DNA of 64,000 nt from Hyaloscypha bicolor E (Eukaryota; Ascomycota; Leotiomycetes; Helotiales; Hyaloscyphaceae), in the NCBI RefSeq assembly GCF_002865645.1, contig NW_020194589.1, positions 124,001-188,000 of the forward strand, in the 5' to 3' direction. Below the pieces are notes generated by a model, which worked only from the letters and a program-made list of their open reading frames with translations, made no database searches and was not told the origin of the DNA. Both the position numbers and the translations under genes were made by a program. Shown piece by piece: positions 36,439-48,765 of the stretch. Each line of letters opens with the position of its first letter. Position 1 is the stretch's first letter.

Positions 36439-37432
36439 TCAGGTAAAGGGAGCGGGGTCGTAGAAGTCACTGCCATCGCCTTGTTCCCAGTCATCGTAAT
36501 CGCCTTGTTCTTCTGGGTCGAATTGAGTCATGGCTTGATAGCGCACAATCCCCCCTTGCCGCCAGACTTGCTCCTGCCAAGTCTCAACACGCGCAATCGG
36601 AATATACAAGGGGTTGCTCGTGACTACCGGCCTCCCGGGGGACGCGGAACCGGGCGGTAGTATATTTCTGGAATTGGGGTGGGCCTGGTGACGTTCGAGC
36701 TGTCTATCAAGTGTCAGATGTAGCACTCGGGGGCAATGTTGTGTCTTTCATCTTACTTTTGGCTTGAGAGCGGCTCGCCACGTCGCAGTAGTTCTCCTTC
36801 GGGGAGACCCTGCTTGTGTAATCCCGCTAGCATGGCATATTTGCGGCACGCCAAGAGCCGAACATCTTCCTGCGAGTAGGAGCGTATGGGATTGGAGCGA
36901 TTCTTGATATTGGGAAGTGTTTGGTACGGAAGAGTGTCCAGCTCTCCCTCTGTGACGGGGAAAGCATTCATAGCTAATGTGGTGGCCGCATATCAGCTGT
37001 TTGGTATGGCGGCAGGTGAACATGGAACGATATGGCTCACTTACCCCTTATCCGATAGATTGTATACGTTCCCACTGGGTGTTTGAAGTTGTTTGCTTTT
37101 GTCCATAGGCTACGGACAACCCATTCGAACCATTCGGTTTTCCATTTGTCCTTTTGAGCACGTTGGGCATCGCTCAGCTGTTGGGACGGTGTCCGCGGCA
37201 CTGCCCTTGGGGTTCTAGCTATGCTTCTTGGTGTTTGCGGTGCCTCGGCGGGTGTTGTGGGTGCCTTGTTCCGTGCTGCAGGTATCCTTCTCGGTGTTCT
37301 GGGCTTCTTGATTGGCGAAGAGTTGCTCGGATTACACTCGTCATCGGATTCTGCAGGCTGTCGTCGTCGTTTGCTCGGGGTTATGGGCTGCGCAGTGGGT
37401 GTTTGAGGGGATTCAGCCTTGACGGGCGGCAT
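36439..37432 (-). CDS. Hypothetical protein with basic disordered N-terminus
   Basis: Three exons on the minus strand: 37432-37045, 36973-36757 and 36703-36439, giving 289 aa. Introns are 71 nt (GTAAGT...TTAG) and 53 nt (GTAAGA...CTGAC...ATAG), and the phases fit. The first 95 residues are Pro/Thr/Ser/Arg-rich with TPSKRRR and IKKPRTPRR runs, typical of a nuclear, disordered tail with TP phosphosites. The middle part (about 100-200) is folded: WKTEWFEWVVRSLW, then TEGELDTLPYQ, then SQEDVRLLACRKYAMLAGL. The middle is faintly reminiscent of the XPA C-terminal region, but this is not strong enough to name. The C-terminus is acidic (about 255-285). Function unknown; nuclear location is inferred. 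Confidence 0.7.
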
Positions 37433-38659
37433 GGTGGGACGGTCGGCTAACAGTCATCGCCTGCGAGACAAGGTGGGTCAATGATGGTTCAAAACAAATG
37501 GTTTACGAGTTAGAGGCAAAGTGGTGTCTGGGAAGTTTAAAAGCGGAGGTGCCCGAGTTGCTTGGAAGGAGGTTGTCACAATGAACTCTCATGCTGAAAG
37601 GGTCACCCGACAACCGCACACGCCCCTCAATCGCCCATGTAAGAACACCAAAAGATTCGCAATATTTTCAAAGTACTTAGAAAATTCTAAAAACTTGCGG
37701 GATAACTATGATTAAGTCGTAGGCCACGATTATCGACTCCTTTCGTTTGTTCTTTTACGTTGCTGTGGTTAAATAGACTTTTAGGCGGTTGCGGGGTGTG
37801 GGGTAGCTATGGGCAGAAGCCTTCTAGGGGGCGATCCCGCGCTCTCTCTCACGGTCGATGTATTTTTAGCCTTCTTTTGATCCTTCCTTCTGTTCCCCTG
37901 CACTGCTTAACAGTCTGTTTGGTTATGTGACGAGGAATGTGAGATTTTAATTATTTGTTATTTAATAATCAACTCTAGCGTAATTATGTAATAATCAAGT
38001 CCTTAAATATGTACTGCATGAAGAACTGCATAAATCATGTATAAATCATTTATAAATCACAACCCTAGTAAACTAAGAAGTAATGTGCTTCTTCTCCTTT
38101 ATTTTAATAGTGGGATTAATTAGACTGAATCAGGTATGCAGTTAATAGTGCTGCGTGGGTGAATACCACGCTGCCGACCTGGGCTATGTATTCAGGTACT
38201 GGGTAAAAAGCGGTCATCCAATTTCAAATTAGTGCTGACATCGCTAAATCTTAGGCTTCGAATCGCTAAACCTCGGAAGATACGTTGTGAGCCTCTGAAA
38301 AAGGGGTAGCCCCCGCTAGAGTCTCCAAGCGGACCCCTATCTTCTGAGGCCAGTGTCCAACATTGTAGTACCACGCTGCTAACTCTCCTCCTTTCTCCGC
38401 ATCCAAGAATCTCTCTTCAATTCCATTGAGTCGTCTTCTCCTAGTTGATTCCTGCTGGTCAACGCTCCCCAGTCTCCAAACGTCACGTGACGGCCCCCAA
38501 CCCAACCCCCGCGATGCCCTGCAGGGCTGAACGGCGGCCGCCCGATTACTCTGCAGTAGCCTCCCAGCCACGCTAATTTCTGATACGATGCGGCCCTTCC
38601 CGTGCTCACTTCTTTACTCATCCCTCTGTTCTGCTTTTTCAGCTGAGGTGTCTCACTGC
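37433..38659. other. Divergent intergenic region
   Basis: About 1.3 kb between the unknown minus-strand gene and the calpain gene. It contains an AT-rich patch at 37.93-38.12 kb with direct ataaatcat repeats, but no supported gene. Frames at 38.19-38.62 kb on the minus strand lack motifs. Confidence 0.45.
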
Positions 38660-38667
38660 ATATATAG
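38660..38667 (+). promoter_or_regulatory. TATA box candidate of the calpain gene
   Basis: The motif tatatagc stands 130 bases upstream of the ATG at 38790, followed by a CT-rich leader with four tandem ctcat units (near 38,728-38,747). The start codon has a good context (ccaccatgtc). Confidence 0.5.
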
Positions 38668-38789
38668 CGTACGACTCACGCGGCTCTCAACTCCACTCTC
38701 CTCTCATCCTTTTACTGCTCTCTTTCATCTCATCTCATCTCATCTGCACAACCTTTCAGCTCAAACCCCCAATCAGGCCCCCAGCCACC

Positions 38790-41554
38790 ATGTCCCTCGC
38801 CTACCCTTCTCGCCCTCCCTCCCGGGCCGGCTCCCCACCCCCAGACCCCCCAGAAAAACAGAAACCGCCCCAAAAAGCCCTGGAAGAATTCTGGGACAGC
38901 ATTATCTCCAAAGCCCCTGGCAAAGTATCCAACATCTTCCCCCGCAGCCTCTACGCCAACATCCTATCTCCCACCAAAACGTCCGGCACCTCGTCTGTTC
39001 GCAACGCGGCAGCGAGCTACGAGGAGGCGGCAGAACAGTGTAGGCTCAAGGTGAAGAGGATCGTGAGGGAGTGCCAGAGGACGAATGAGAAGTACACTGA
39101 TCCGGACTTCGATCTTGAAGAAGATTTTCGGCGGAACAGGAAGAATTGTCTTCGTGGGCTTGAAACTGAAGAAGACTCCGATGACGAGGGACCCCCGAGA
39201 GTCGATGGGGGTGATTTGGGTGTGGCATTGAGCACGCTGCTTGCGAGTAATGTGTTGGGGTCGAGACCGAGTGTGAATTTGGATCTTGTGCCGTTGATGC
39301 AGACCCTGAGAGCTGGTAGTGGGGGCAGGAAGAATGAGCCGGAGGGTGTACATCGTGTGGACTGGATTTTCGACGAGCCGAGCTTTACGGTTGATGGCTT
39401 TGCGAGCTCTGATGTGCAGCAGGGGAGTAATGGGGACTGTTGGTGGATTGCTGCTGTCGCCACGCTCTGTTCCATGGAAGGGCTCATGGATCGTGTTTGT
39501 GTGGCGCGAGATGCCGAGTGTGGCGTTTATGGGTTCGTGTTTTATCGCGATGGGGAATGGATTAGTACTGTTGTGGATGATAGTTTGTATGTCAGGATGA
39601 GGGATTACGATGCCGATTTCGATGATTATGATCCGACAGGCGAGAAGGAGAGGAAGTATAAGGATCGGTATCAGACGGGCAGTGAGGCGCTGTATTTCGC
39701 GAAGTGTCAGAGTGCTAATGAGACGTGGCTGCCGTTGTTGGAAAAGGCGTATGCGAAGGCTCACGGGGATTACGATGCGATTGCTGGGGGGAATCCTGGG
39801 GAGGCAGTTGAGGATATGACAGGTGGTGTAACGACAACTATTATGACGAATAAGATTCTGAATAAGCAGAAGTTATGGAAGGAGTTGTTGAATGAGAACA
39901 AGGAGTTCGTGTTTGCGGCTTCGTCTCCATGGCTTGGGAAGGATACGGAGGCGAGGCAGGGGCTTGCTTTGAGCCATGCGTACTCTGTTCTCAAGGCAGT
40001 GGAGGAGGTTGGCGAGGATGATAAGAAGGTTCAATTGGTTCTAATTCGGTGAGTAACTCTGGGGGGTAGAAAATTTCTGTAGCCAGATTGCAAGAATGCC
40101 GCTCACTAACTCTCAGCAATCCATGGGGGAAACGAGCATGGAACGGGATGGGAGAGTGGAGCGGTCCCTGGAGCGATGGCTCCAAAGAGTGGACTCCCTA
40201 CTGGATGAAAAAACTTGGCCATCACTTCGGCGACGATGGAGAATTCTGGATGTCTTTCCGTGACTTCTGCAGAAAATTCAATGTGATTAACCGAACACGC
40301 CTCTTCGACAAGAATTGGAGCGTTGTTCAGCAGTGGACCTCTGTCCACGTTTCATGGGTGATTGGATACTTGAAGACGAAATTCGTGGTCGAAGTGAAGA
40401 ATGAGGGGCCAGTGGTTGTGGTGCTGAGACAGGTTAGCTACTCCCCTTCCGATGCTGCAAGATGAATGTTGACACATTCGATAAAATAGCTTGATGACCG
40501 CTACTTCAAAGGCCTTGAAGGGCAGTACTGGTTCGACCTCGAGTTCCTCCTGCAAGAAGAAGGAGCCGAGGAGGACGACTACATCGTCCGCGCGCGCTCC
40601 ACCTCACCATGGGGTGACCGGTCCATCTCCGCGGAAGTGACCCTCAAACCCGGCAAATACGAAGTCCTCCCCAGAATCACGGCAGCCAGGGACACGTCGC
40701 GCCCTGTTGTAGAAGCGGTAGTGAAGTTGGCGGCCGAGAACAATCCGAAGAAGTTGAGGCAGATTGGGATGAATTATGATATTGCCCATGCAAAGGGTGG
40801 GTTCGAGTTAGAACTAGCACAGGAAAAGGACAGAGTGAGGAGGAAGAAGGAAAAGGAGGAGAAGAGACAAAAGGAGGAGAGATTGCAGATGGAGGAGGCT
40901 GCTAAGAAGGCGGCGGAGGATATGATTAAGGAGGAGCAAAAGGAGGCGCTGATGGAGGAGATCAAGACTGAGATGAAGGAAGAGGATAAGGGTGAAGGCT
41001 CAAAGGATGCGGACGAGAGCAAGGAGAGGGCTGAGGAGGAGACTTTCGCAGATGCTAAGGGAGATGCCAAGGCTGAGACGACCGAGGAGAAGGGTGAAGG
41101 GTCAGAGGGAAGCAAAAAAGATCCGAAAGAAGAGCCAAAGGACGAATCTAAGGAAGTTGCCAAAGAGAAGCCCGAGAAAAACGTCAGAGATGTCAAGGAA
41201 GTCAAGGAAGACGCCAAAACGCACTCAAGACACATATCAGACCCCGGGGATGCTCGTCAGACACAGACACACAAGGATGAAGTCGAGGTAACCAAAGTAC
41301 ACGAACCCGAGAAGAGGGGCCTTGACTCCACCAAACCACAACAAGAGGGCGAGAATGCTGAAGATACCGAGAAGGAGAAAGATGAAAAGAAAAAGGAGGG
41401 CGAGCCTGAGAAACCAAAGCCATCGGACGTTGAGCCGGCAGACAATCCCTGGAATGCCGTTACTGTCATTGGACTGCTGGTGTACTCGAAGGACCATGAT
41501 GCGAAGGTGACTCTTGTCAAGCCTGCAGCGCCGGAGGATGATGTTTTGCTATGA
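38790..41554 (+). CDS. Calpain-like cysteine protease (family C2) with charged C-terminal tail
   Basis: Three exons, 38790-40048, 40117-40432 and 40490-41554, give 879 aa. Introns are 68 nt (GTGAGT...CTAAC...CAG) and 57 nt (GTTAGC...TTGAC...TAG). The catalytic triad is complete: Cys217 in QGSNGDCWWIA, His396 in LSHAYSV and Asn421 in NPWGKRAW. Exon 1 ends one codon before the NPWG motif, so splicing is needed to build the active site. Residues up to about 620 carry the protease core and a beta-rich C2-like domain (WTSVHVSW, YWFDLEFLL). Then follows about 230 residues of Lys/Glu-rich, probably coiled-coil or disordered sequence, and a final folded segment (PWNAVTVIGLLVYSKD). No EF-hands are seen. 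Calpains are calcium-regulated processing proteases of the cytosol; the substrate is unknown. It is not PalB-like in layout. Confidence 0.92.
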
Positions 41555-42780
41555 GATGGTGCCAAAAGTTTCATTTGTAAACGATCGTGGTGTGGTGGAT
41601 ATTGGAGCGCGCAAGATATCCGACAGATTGAAGAAATTACATATCTTGCTCTCTGTTGTTTGCTCTATCTCTATATTAATACCGCTCCTCGTCAACATCT
41701 GTATCTCTAGGCAAACTGACGGAACGCCAGCGTCGACTGTCCCCGTTACCCCAGCTGGGATCCAACGTGCGCTGCAAAGTAGCCCTATAGAGTAGTCCGT
41801 GTGTTGATTAAGGAGTGCTCCCGCTTAGCAATTCCCAGTAGGTATTTGATAAAGGAAGTTAAAGGAGAACTTTCTCACACTTACCGCCTTTCTATTCCGG
41901 CAGCGGGTACCGTAGTTGCCTTTCCTCGCCGACCAGGCGATGTAGTACATACCCTCGGGCGCAAGCGTCTCTATAGTCAGTCCGATCCAAAAACGACAAA
42001 AATAAAAGAAAGTCTATTAGTATAGTTATACTCTAATCCCACAATCGCCGGTTCCGTTCTACACCTTGGACGTGAGCGGCAGCCGCTTTTACCAGAGATG
42101 GGGGTTAGCAGACCGGAGTATAGCCCGAATATAACCTAAACTAGGCGAGAGCAATCCGAGCCGAGTCTGAAAACTTCCGAGTCAGCCTGCAGCCCCGCCT
42201 GCCACAATACGGGTTCTATTCGGACTCCATATGCGACCCGGCTATAGCTTCCTGGCCGGTTTTACCACATGACCAGTTTCGCTCTCCATATCGAGGGTTC
42301 CAACCAGAGCCGGTTCTAGATCCTTTCCGGCAACGGCACGGGACTGGTGTTGGCACTCAGGATACTGGAATTCAGACCATAGGGGGCCCGTAAAGCTACC
42401 CTCACCGAAGAACGCAGACAGCCCCTCACGATGCCATCGGGTGAGCCTTGGCCTGTGCGCCCGCCCTTATTCGAACTGGATTAACAAATCCTATTATTAA
42501 ACTCTTTGATTTGAGATCCATGATTCGCTACAATCTTGCGTATATTTGATCACGGAAAGGCGCAATTGGTGGCTGCATAAGAGATAGGCAGCTGGGCTTT
42601 GTTTTTTTTTTTAGTGAGGCGATGCCTTTGACGAGGCGGAGGCCACGTGGAAGGGTGGGGTGAGGTCGGAGGTTGAACTTTGATACTTTCTGCCAGCCTC
42701 CCTGGAACGGAATACTCTGGTCCTCTCTGAATTGTTTGGGGCTTTTGATAACTCGAAGAATTGCTGTGACACTCGGAAAA
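41555..42780. other. Unassigned non-AT-rich intergenic block
   Basis: About 1.2 kb with normal to high G+C and no long frame. The part from about 41,790 to 42,480 has a texture unlike neighbouring intergenic DNA. It may be an un-RIPed transposon fragment, but no protein motif, LTR pair or terminal repeat was found. A poly-T run lies at 42,603-42,613. Confidence 0.35.
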
Positions 42781-45700
42781 ATGGCAGCCTCCGCAATGCC
42801 AGAGAATACGCTGTCGCAGCCACTTTTGGTTCCACCGTCTGCTCCTTCAGAGTGAGCTTGGAAATCGTCGCATTTTTACCATGACAACTCAGCTAATCCA
42901 TTCTAATATTCAATAGCCTATGGAAATCAATCTACGGCAACTTTATCCCTCAGTTTGAGCAGCTTCGGCACCGAGGTATCATCACGTCGGCACAGCTCAA
43001 GACTATCAAAGGTGCCCAAGGAGCACAGGACCTCCTCGATGCCATTTTACAACACCAGGGCGTGACACCCGAGCAGCGCACTGTGAGCCATATATGACTT
43101 TGCATAGTTGAATTAGTTGCTAAGTAATTTGGAAGTCCTCTGCTCCTCGCGTCGTCGAAAACTCAACGGTTTGGTCGCTAGAAAAGTTCCGCACATTCGG
43201 AACTGCCATAGACACTTTGGCGCAGGCAAATTTCATTAGTTGCCTCTTCTGGGGTGGCTTAAAGGCTGCACTTATGGTTTATACACCAAATTTTAGTTTC
43301 TTAGTCTTTGTTCTGACTACTGATGGTTTTAATCTAGGTGATAAACGATGTTAGAGACTCAAAATCCGACCTTATCCAACAGTTCCATGAAATTGTTCAC
43401 ATCGTCAACCTTGTCGGCGAATACCGAAAACTTCTCGAGGATATACATGGCTTCCGTGACAAGATAGAACCGCCAATGAAAGAATTTTACGAAGGTGTTC
43501 TAGTGTGGACGTTGCACTGCTTCAGCTGCTTACCTCGGGCTCGGGGTAGTTTCCCTCGTAAGATTACGATTAAGATCCCAATCCCGTTTTCATGCCCGCT
43601 AATTGACATAACAGGTCAACTGCTAAATGGTCTGAAAAAATCTCAACCATTAGCAAAGATCGCTGGCGCAAACTTCGCGAGAATCAGGATAGCGAAACAT
43701 AAAATTCTTGATATTGTCGAGCAAGAAAAGTTTCGTCAATTCAAAGGTAGTTCCGAATTCAAAACGAACTAGCTTAAGAAGCTCTAACAATAGCCTTTGA
43801 GCAGCAACGTTCGGACCTCTTGCACTTGCTCGAACTGGTAAGGCGAAATCTGACTCTCTGAAAAGAACGGACTTAACATGAGAAGACCAGAACGCGAGCT
43901 CTGATGAAAACGGCCCACGACTATGGAGTGTATCAAATTCTCCACCATTTCCGCTTTGTAATAGATTTCTTGGGAGGAATGATGCCATGTCTGAATTGTG
44001 TCAACTGTTGCACAAGAGCGGACGAGCCGCCATATGGGGATGGACTGGCATGGGCAAATCCCAACTCGCTTTCCAGTACCTCTCGACATCAGCACAAAAG
44101 TACCAGCTAAAATATTGGATAGATTGTTCTTGCTTGGCATTTCTGGAGAATTCAGTCAAGAATATGATGGCGCGGATGAGCTTTCACGCACGAGGAGAGA
44201 ATCCTGATTTGGCAGTTGAAATTCTCTGCGATGCCCTCGAGCAAACAGAACATCCCTGGCTCCTCGTTTTAGACGACTGCTGCACAGCCACAATCGCAAG
44301 AGTGTGGAAGCTCCTTCCATCAAGAAACGGCCACGTCATATTTACGACCAAGGACCTTCAGGTTGCTCAACAACTTGTTCTTCACGTTCCTGAGAGGTGT
44401 ATTAGACCGGGTCCTATCTCTCATTCTGATAGTCTTCAGCTCCTACTCGGCTCGTTGAGTCAAGACGCTGAAGCCAATCCTGAGGAAATCCAAGCAGCGG
44501 AGAAGATCAATTCCGTTTATACTCTGGGGTGGCCTTACGCAATCTCCATTATTGCGTCCCATGCTAAACACCATGTTGGCTCAAATCGCTTGTCAATCCT
44601 TCTACGCCTGCTTGAGTCATCAGAATACCGAGACACGGTGCTGACAAACGAACTGACTGAAGTTTCCGTCCGGAAAACGCTTGAAGCATCTCTTTTGGAT
44701 CTTCCACTCCCCGTTCGAGCTCTCCTTTCAGTCCTTGCATGCCTCGATGCCGTCTCATTTCCTAAAAGGCTACTTCTCCCACTGGTGCCTCTAGGCAGTC
44801 GTTTAATTCCTATTCCCCTCGCCGATGGCAATTCTCATGCAGTTCAATTGAGTTCATTTTCGGATCAACTCGAACTTGAGCTTCATATTGCAGAGCTATC
44901 GAGACGTGGGTTTATTTTCCAAAAGACAGGTGCTGACGGAGAGACCAATTATTGGATGCATCGACTCCTGATCTCCACCGTTCAGTCAACTCAGCTGAAC
45001 ATTGATCAAGGCATGGAAGCTCTTAAAACTGCTCTAGACATTTGCGAAACTTTTTTCCCAAACGACGAGGGCAGTCCAGAAACATGGAGGAATGCTGCAG
45101 ATTCGTTTCAACAATTTGATGCCTGTATATCATTTGCGGCAAAACATCGACTTCATGAAGAGGCCGCAAAGACAACCATACTAAAACGAGGATATCTGTT
45201 ATATCACTGGAAAGGAGATCACCGGTCCGCTGAAGAAATTATCGTCTCTCTTCTCCGAGGACCCCGTATACCACTACACCAGCGGTCAAATACAGATTTA
45301 GAGCTTCTGGCTCTACTGAGCCTTGTTAGATCGTACATAGGAATGACAAATATCCAGCAACTCCGTGCGCACCACCGGCTGTACAAACCGATTCTCTCCG
45401 AATGTTTGAAACGATTCAAGCCTCCAAATGATATCATCATTAGCCTGATGACCAGAATTGGAAATAACGCGATGAGACACGACTGCAACGAGAGCCTGGT
45501 GCTGTTAGGTCGGGCCTACCGGCACAGATTGTCAATTTCTCCATTCGGGAGAAATCACCCAAGTACGCTTTCAACGTATTGTTCGTTAGTAAAACTCAAC
45601 ATCGAGCAGGGATATTTTGACAAGGCACTAAAAATGCTTTCCAAACTTGAAGCTCGCCTTCGCAATACCGACAAGTCCACGTGGACCACCATCTACTGGG

Positions 45701-46926
45701 GAAATTTGTTTTACAATATGTCTTTGACATATAGAGACCTCGGATTTCGCGAAGAAGAAGAAAAGTTTGCTCTTCTCTCTCTACAAGCCGATCGGAAGGG
45801 TCTTGAAACCAGCCATCGTTTCCTGACATTCTCAGCCGGGCAATATGTACAGTCTTTAGAGAGATCGGTATTACCTGGCGATACCTCTAACGCAGTAGCG
45901 ACATTTCTCAAGGATGAACGCTGTCGCCTTGAATTGAACGTCTTACATGAACGGTATTGGGAAGTGTTTTTGAAAAACTCGGCAATGCGAATCAGCATCT
46001 TGATTTTCTGCTGCGCAACTATCTCCTCCGCCATTACCGCGTTTGATAATATTGTAGGACTCTACCGCGAGAATAAGATCGATCCATGGCAGCTGTGGAG
46101 CAAGGAGATGTCTGATGCTTACTATGATGAAGATCTGAGACTGGGACTCCGTAAAGCGATAAAAGTACACTCAAGCGTCACCAAGATCTTCGGTACATAT
46201 TCCAAATGGTTTCAACCTCAGCAAGAATTTTTGCAAAATAATTTAATGACCATTCTATTGGAAACGCTGCTGCATGGAATCGATAGCGAGGGCGAGAAAC
46301 AGAACTTGAGGATGTTAACCGCCCTCTCGAATGATCCTTTACAAACAAGCTACGTGGCACTGAGAAATAAGTACGTTACTATATGGCATGGCGCATGGTC
46401 TGAGATTGAGAGAATATCACTTGCATATGATATCAACTGTTATATTCAGCCGGAGCATTTGTGCTTCGTCGGGATAGAAAGCAAAGAGTTGGAGTTGACT
46501 GTTCTTATGAGCGTTACACTCTCCGGAAGTGTCCCTGCAGTTGACCTTGTGATGAGTAAACAACCCAGTGTTCATGTTGAGAACTCTAGCGGGGATACAG
46601 CTCTCTTCTATGCGGCAAGGGGGCATCATTTCGACATATTTATCACCCTGCTCAAAGGGTACGATTGTGATCAACCACGCCCAAAGATGGTCTTCGGTCA
46701 AACCAGTCTTCTCCATCTCATTTCAAGAAAAACCTGGCAATCACACGCAGAAGCAAAGGATCGGCAGCAGCGCGCTGCTATTGAGTTACTGGATAGATGT
46801 ACAGAAGCAGATTTGGAGATGAAAGATGAAGACGGGAAAACGCCATTGGACATCGCTCGCGCTGACAAGGTAGTGGGACTTGTTAGGATATTCGAAGATT
46901 TCATTGCTAAGAGGAAGCGATTTTAA
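42781..46926 (+). CDS. Fungal STAND/NLR receptor: death-fold-like N-terminus, DUF7708, NB-ARC, helical repeats, ankyrin
   Basis: Proposed exons: 42781-42851, 42917-43082, 43136-43276, 43338-43557, 43615-43746, 43794-43837 and 43891-46926, giving 1,269 aa with all phases consistent. The 43557/43615 junction is the least certain, since another frame (AKWSEKIS...RWRKLRE) also looks coding. Residues about 25-79 are helical (NFIPQFEQLRHRGIITSAQL, then AQDLLDAILQ) and resemble a CARD-like death fold. Residues about 80-230 carry DUF7708 features (WSLEKFRTFGTAIDTLAQAN, LFWGGLKAAL). NB-ARC comes next: FLGRND, P-loop GWTGMGKS (308-315), Walker B LLVLDD (382-387), HVIFTTKD sensor and a WMHRLL box. TPR-like helices follow, and the C-terminus has ankyrin repeats (GDTALFYAARG, DGKTPLDIARAD). 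Such proteins mediate fungal non-self recognition and cell death. Whether it is functional depends on the 5' splicing. Confidence 0.82.
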
Positions 46927-47821
46927 GAAGAAGAAAATATGAGATTGGCTGGATATGTTACAAAGCAGGAATAGTTATTATATTTTGTGTAATACTAAAG
47001 CCGGATAATATTAAATATAATATATCTAGGTGAGATAGCACTTAATACTAAATAGATAAAAGCAGTAAAATATTCCCAAAACAGCAGGTTTTGTTACAAA
47101 TTGCATTAGTATTATTATAAGAAAAAGTCAAATAATACTTTACTCTCCAGATATTAATTAGGGCTATTAATTAAGGGCAAGACTAATTTATTAACTTAAA
47201 GTAAAAGCGCCCGAATAGAAATACTAAATAATTAAATTTTAGCTTATTTCTTAAAGTTAATTTACTTTATAAGGCATTAATTAAAATTAATACTTTATTT
47301 GTTTTATAATAAAAGTAACTAAGAATTATTTAAATATAAGCTTTTATAAAGAAATAATTAATAATAATTTTTTAACTTAATTAAAGAAATTAAAAATTAA
47401 TATTTTATTGCCTGAAAATAGTTTTAAGTAAGCTGACTAATCCCGCATACCTGTGGTGAGGTTGGGAGTGATGATACCTGCGTGTTCATGCTCAACGGGA
47501 GGGGCTGAGCGCCGTTGGGGAATTTGGAGTGTATTCACGGCGCTGGAAACGCTTGTCCTACCTGTCAATTGGAGGAAATATGGAGTTATAATGTTCCCAA
47601 GGCGGAAGAGGATTTAAACTTCGCTTAGCGCCTTGTCATTGGCTTAAGGTCAAAGAGAACCTATGAAGGAGCAAAACTTTTCGTGTTCGTGACATCTCTA
47701 ACATCTCCGCTCAACTCTCGACTCATCCAAATACATTCACATCCAGGTGCCAAGCGGCACAAATAACAAACTCCGCATCCAAACCATTTTCAACATCTGC
47801 AAACACAAGCCTTCATAACAA
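46927..47821. other. Intergenic with an AT-rich, RIP-like patch (about 46,950-47,430)
   Basis: Immediately after the NLR stop the sequence becomes AT-rich for about 480 bases, like the transposon blocks, and returns to normal at about 47,440. No terminal repeats or motifs were found, so the patch is probably a transposon scrap. The rest holds the 3' sides of both flanking genes. Confidence 0.5.
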
Positions 47822-48212
47822 TCACCCTTTCTTTTCCCACGAAGCTTGCCATTCGCTAAGGAACTTCTCTGCTGAGCTTACTTTGTCTCCAGTTACTTCG
47901 CTAGTCTCCTTCGGCAGACGCGGAGGTGAAAGTTTCTCGGTGATGGTCGGAGGATCAGCGAGGTATTTATCGAGCATCGGCGAATCAGCCTGTTTTTCAA
48001 TACTCAATCGTGTCAGCTTGCGAATCTTTGGATGCTGAAGTTGGAATTTTACTTACCTGCCACCATCGTCGCTGACAGCCATCGAGGGGTTTGATCTCGC
48101 AGACATTGCTGATGGTAAAACATCTCTTAACAGATGTAGTAAATGCAAGTGTACTGATGTTTCCCGCAGCCGGATTCAGATGGAGGCTGGTGTGAGTTTT
48201 ATAGCAATGCAT
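47822..48212 (-). CDS. Small hypothetical protein, 107 aa
   Basis: Two exons on the minus strand, 48212-48057 and 47989-47822, with a 67-nt intron (GTAAGT...GCTGAC...ACAG) whose splice keeps the frame (WWQ joined to ADSPMLDKY). Neither a signal peptide nor a membrane segment is evident. The N-terminal half has four cysteines and basic residues. The C-terminal half is Pro/Glu/Lys-rich and ends with an amphipathic helix (SSAEKFLSEWQASWEKKG). No family is recognised. It could equally start at a later ATG. It is divergent from the large gene at 48766, sharing about 550 bases of upstream DNA. Confidence 0.55.
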
Positions 48213-48765
48213 TTTCCTCCAGAATCCCGGAGGGGACTATGGGCATGGCCAGCACAGTTGATCAAGACCACATATATTGTGCAGTAAAACATTTTGGGTT
48301 TTCAGCATTACCACAGAGAAACGTTATGGATATTTCCTTCAAATACGCCAGAACACAATTTTGTGCCTTTTGATCTCATTCGCTCGTGTGAGCACAGCCT
48401 TGGATGCGGAGGATTTGCGCCAATGGTGTTGGAAAACACAGTCGTGCGTTCTGTGGCACCTCACCGCCCACATCCAACTTCACTGCTTCAGACATGAATA
48501 CAACTCGAAATTTTCCGTTCTTATCAAGATATAAACTTCTTTCGCGAGTCGCACTTCTAGCATCCATTATTACTGGGAGATCTTGGAGACCATGCTTTCT
48601 TAACATCTCACGTATTTTCTGCCCTCAGCCTCGTCGCTCATGATATACCATTTTTCCGAGTCGGTTTCACTTCTTTCGATCCACAGCTATCAATAGTTTG
48701 GAATTGAGGCACATTTTATACTTCCTCCCATCCACCGCGGGCTTGAATTCGCCGCCTATTTCAGC

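Noticed and set aside
38964..41574. Long antisense frames opposite the calpain gene (up to 266 codons)
   Set aside because: Shadows of the G/A-rich codon usage of the calpain exons. The sense strand carries the catalytic triad and correct introns.
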